NCBI GenBank assembly: GCA_964422205.1
Contig: CAYRAI010000069.1
Location: 1-6,029, forward strand
Source of the DNA: CAZNYN01 sp964422205
GTDB taxonomy: Bacteria; Synergistota; Synergistia; Synergistales; Synergistaceae
DNA: 6,029 nt
Reading direction: 5' to 3'
Shown piece after piece: positions 5,049 through 6,029 of the stretch. The translations under genes and the position numbers were made by a program. Every line of letters begins with the position of its first letter. Position 1 is the first letter of the stretch. The notes beneath the pieces were generated by a model, which was not told the origin of the DNA, searched no databases, and worked only from the letters and a program-made list of their open reading frames with translations.

Positions 5049-5591
5049 TTACTTCTTGGCGCCGGCCTTACCGGCCTTGCGTATTACATATTCGCCGGAA
5101 TATCTGATTCCCTTGCCCTTGTAGGGTTCGGGCGGACGATATTCGCGGATGTTCGAAGCTACCTGACCGACTGTCTGTCTGTCAATGCCGCGAACGACTA
5201 TTTTAATCGGGCTCTCGCATGCAAATTCGATTCCCGCAGGGGGGGTAACTTCGACAGGATGTGAGAATCCAAGGCTGAGAACAAGATTTTTGCCCTGCAT
5301 CTGAGCACGGTAACCAACTCCGACGATTTCGAGCACTTTCTGGAAGCCCTCTGTTACGCCTACTACCATGTTGTTGATAAGAGCGCGTGTCATGCCGTGT
5401 GCGGCACGGACAGCTTTAATCTCACTCTGGCGCTTTACTATAATCTGACCATCTTCAAGTACTGCGTCGATCTGGGGCATAATATCCATCTCAAGAGTGC
5501 CTTTCGGGCCCTTGACGGAGACATGTTTGCCATCGATTTTGAACTCGACTCCCTTGGGAAGGGCGATCGATTTGCGTCCTATTCTAGACAT
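5049..5591 (-). CDS. rplF: 50S ribosomal protein L6
   Basis: L6 binds 23S rRNA near the base of the L7/L12 stalk and the sarcin-ricin loop, where elongation factors dock. The 180 residues fit the family length. Two repeats of the L6 fold are expected, at about 10-82 and 90-165. The C-terminal signature PPEPYKGKGIRY (153-164) is intact, and the N-terminus MSRIGRKSI is typical. A short basic tail (KAGKAGAKK) ends the protein. The ATG is supported by the N-terminal match. The preceding ribosome binding site is GGGGGTG rather than the canonical GGAGGTG seen near other genes here. The gene sits 14 nt after rpsH and 16 nt before rplR, and ends in TAA. Confidence 0.98.
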   Translation of the reverse strand: MSRIGRKSIALPKGVEFKIDGKHVSVKGPKGTLEMDIMPQIDAVLEDGQIIVKRQSEIKAVRAAHGMTRALINNMVVGVTEGFQKVLEIVGVGYRAQMQGKNLVLSLGFSHPVEVTPPAGIEFACESPIKIVVRGIDRQTVGQVASNIREYRPPEPYKGKGIRYSGEYVIRKAGKAGAKK

Positions 5592-5597
5592 CTATGC

Positions 5598-5604
5598 CAC
5601 CCCC
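5598..5604 (-). promoter_or_regulatory. Non-canonical ribosome binding site of rplF
   Basis: The only purine-rich stretch before the rplF ATG is GGGGGTG, followed by GCATAG (6 nt). It can pair with the 16S tail like GGAGGTG but with a G-U wobble in place of the central A-U pair. It directly follows the rpsH stop region, so ribosomes finishing S8 may help initiate L6. Confidence 0.6.
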
Positions 5605-5605
5605 A

Positions 5606-6010
5606 TTACCATACATAGCAGACTACTTCGCCGCCGAGGCCGCGCTTGCGCGCTTCCGCATCGGTCATAAGTCCTGCTGATGTTGAGATCATCGCGATAC
5701 CAAGTCCGCCCATTACCTTGGGAACTTCGTCTTTTGTCGCGTAGATACGACGTCCGGGCTTGCTGATCCTACGAAGCCCCTGAATTACGCGTTCTTTAGC
5801 AGGACCGTAATTCATTGTCAGCCTAAGTATAGGCATAGGCTGTTTGGCGTCATTAATTGTTTTGTAGTTACGGATATAGCCTTCCTCTTTGAGGATACGC
5901 GCCATCTCTAGGCGCATCTTGCTAAGAGGCATGTCAACCATTTCGTGGTAGACAACATTCGCATTTCTAATGCGTGTGAGCATATCCGCGACAGGATCGG
6001 TAATATGCAT
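5606..6010 (-). CDS. rpsH: 30S ribosomal protein S8
   Basis: S8 is a primary 16S rRNA-binding protein of the small-subunit platform, contacting the central domain. The 134-residue product, close to the family's usual 130-135, opens with the typical TDPVADMLTRIRNAN stretch (residues 4-18). It ends with the S8 signature region at about 103-134, where GLGIAMISTSAG is followed by the GGEVVCYVW terminus. The ATG is chosen because GGAGG lies 8 nt upstream (6023-6019) and the N-terminus aligns with the family. It is the first complete gene of the window. S14 and L5 normally lie upstream, but only 19 nt of that side is visible. In E. coli S8 represses the spc operon by binding the rplE mRNA; any such target here would be outside the window. 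The stop is TAA and rplF follows after 14 nt. Confidence 0.98.
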   Translation of the reverse strand: MHITDPVADMLTRIRNANVVYHEMVDMPLSKMRLEMARILKEEGYIRNYKTINDAKQPMPILRLTMNYGPAKERVIQGLRRISKPGRRIYATKDEVPKVMGGLGIAMISTSAGLMTDAEARKRGLGGEVVCYVW

Positions 6011-6029
6011 TAAAGGATCCTCCCTTCCA

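Noticed and set aside
6011..6029. Possible end of rpsN (S14) at the right edge
   Set aside because: The 19 visible bases are the rpsH ribosome binding site; no stop codon or S14 C-terminus can be identified in them.
1..6029. A novel accessory system, mobile element, CRISPR array or toxin-antitoxin pair
   Set aside because: Every base is accounted for by contiguous core translation and secretion genes in conserved order; no direct repeats, transposase, integrase or foreign-looking insert is visible.

Overview
The window is one continuous block of housekeeping genes, all on the minus strand. It is the distal half of a bacterial spc-type ribosomal protein operon running into the start of the alpha operon. 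Read in the direction of transcription (right to left), the order is rpsH, rplF, rplR, rpsE, rpmD, rplO, secY, adk, map, a small KOW-domain RNA-binding protein gene, infA, rpmJ and the first six codons of rpsM. rpmJ (41 codons) and the rpsM fragment were found by reading the minus strand by eye. No gene on the plus strand is credible, and there are no mobile elements, CRISPR arrays, tRNAs or rRNAs.

Region by region: 6010-3478 holds ribosomal proteins S8, L6, L18, S5, L30 and L15. 3476-2184 encodes SecY, the membrane pore of the Sec translocon. 2169-752 encodes adenylate kinase and type I methionine aminopeptidase, joined by an ATGA overlap. 761-441 is the KOW protein, whose frame overlaps the end of map. 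431-1 holds IF-1, L36 and the start of S13. Gene gaps run from -10 to +16 nt, except for a 61-nt gap between infA and rpmJ. That gap holds an imperfect stem-loop followed by six T residues, the only sizeable non-coding element here.

The genes form one logical unit: parts of both ribosomal subunits, an initiation factor, the exit route for membrane and secreted proteins, the enzyme that trims initiator methionine, and a nucleotide-balance enzyme. Tight spacing, Shine-Dalgarno sequences written into the ends of upstream genes, and stop codons fused to the next Shine-Dalgarno all suggest translational coupling.

The organism is a bacterium of roughly balanced GC content. The adk-map-KOW-infA-rpmJ-rpsM order, the Cys4 zinc-type adenylate kinase and the zinc-binding L36 fit Clostridia-like Firmicutes or Synergistota. 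My impression from the protein sequences leans to Synergistota, but this is recollection, not a search result.

I did not find a previously undescribed system. The items most worth a second look are the stem-loop before rpmJ, the poorly characterised KOW protein with its uncertain start, and the cluster of non-ATG starts (TTG for rplR, GTG for rpsE and secY).
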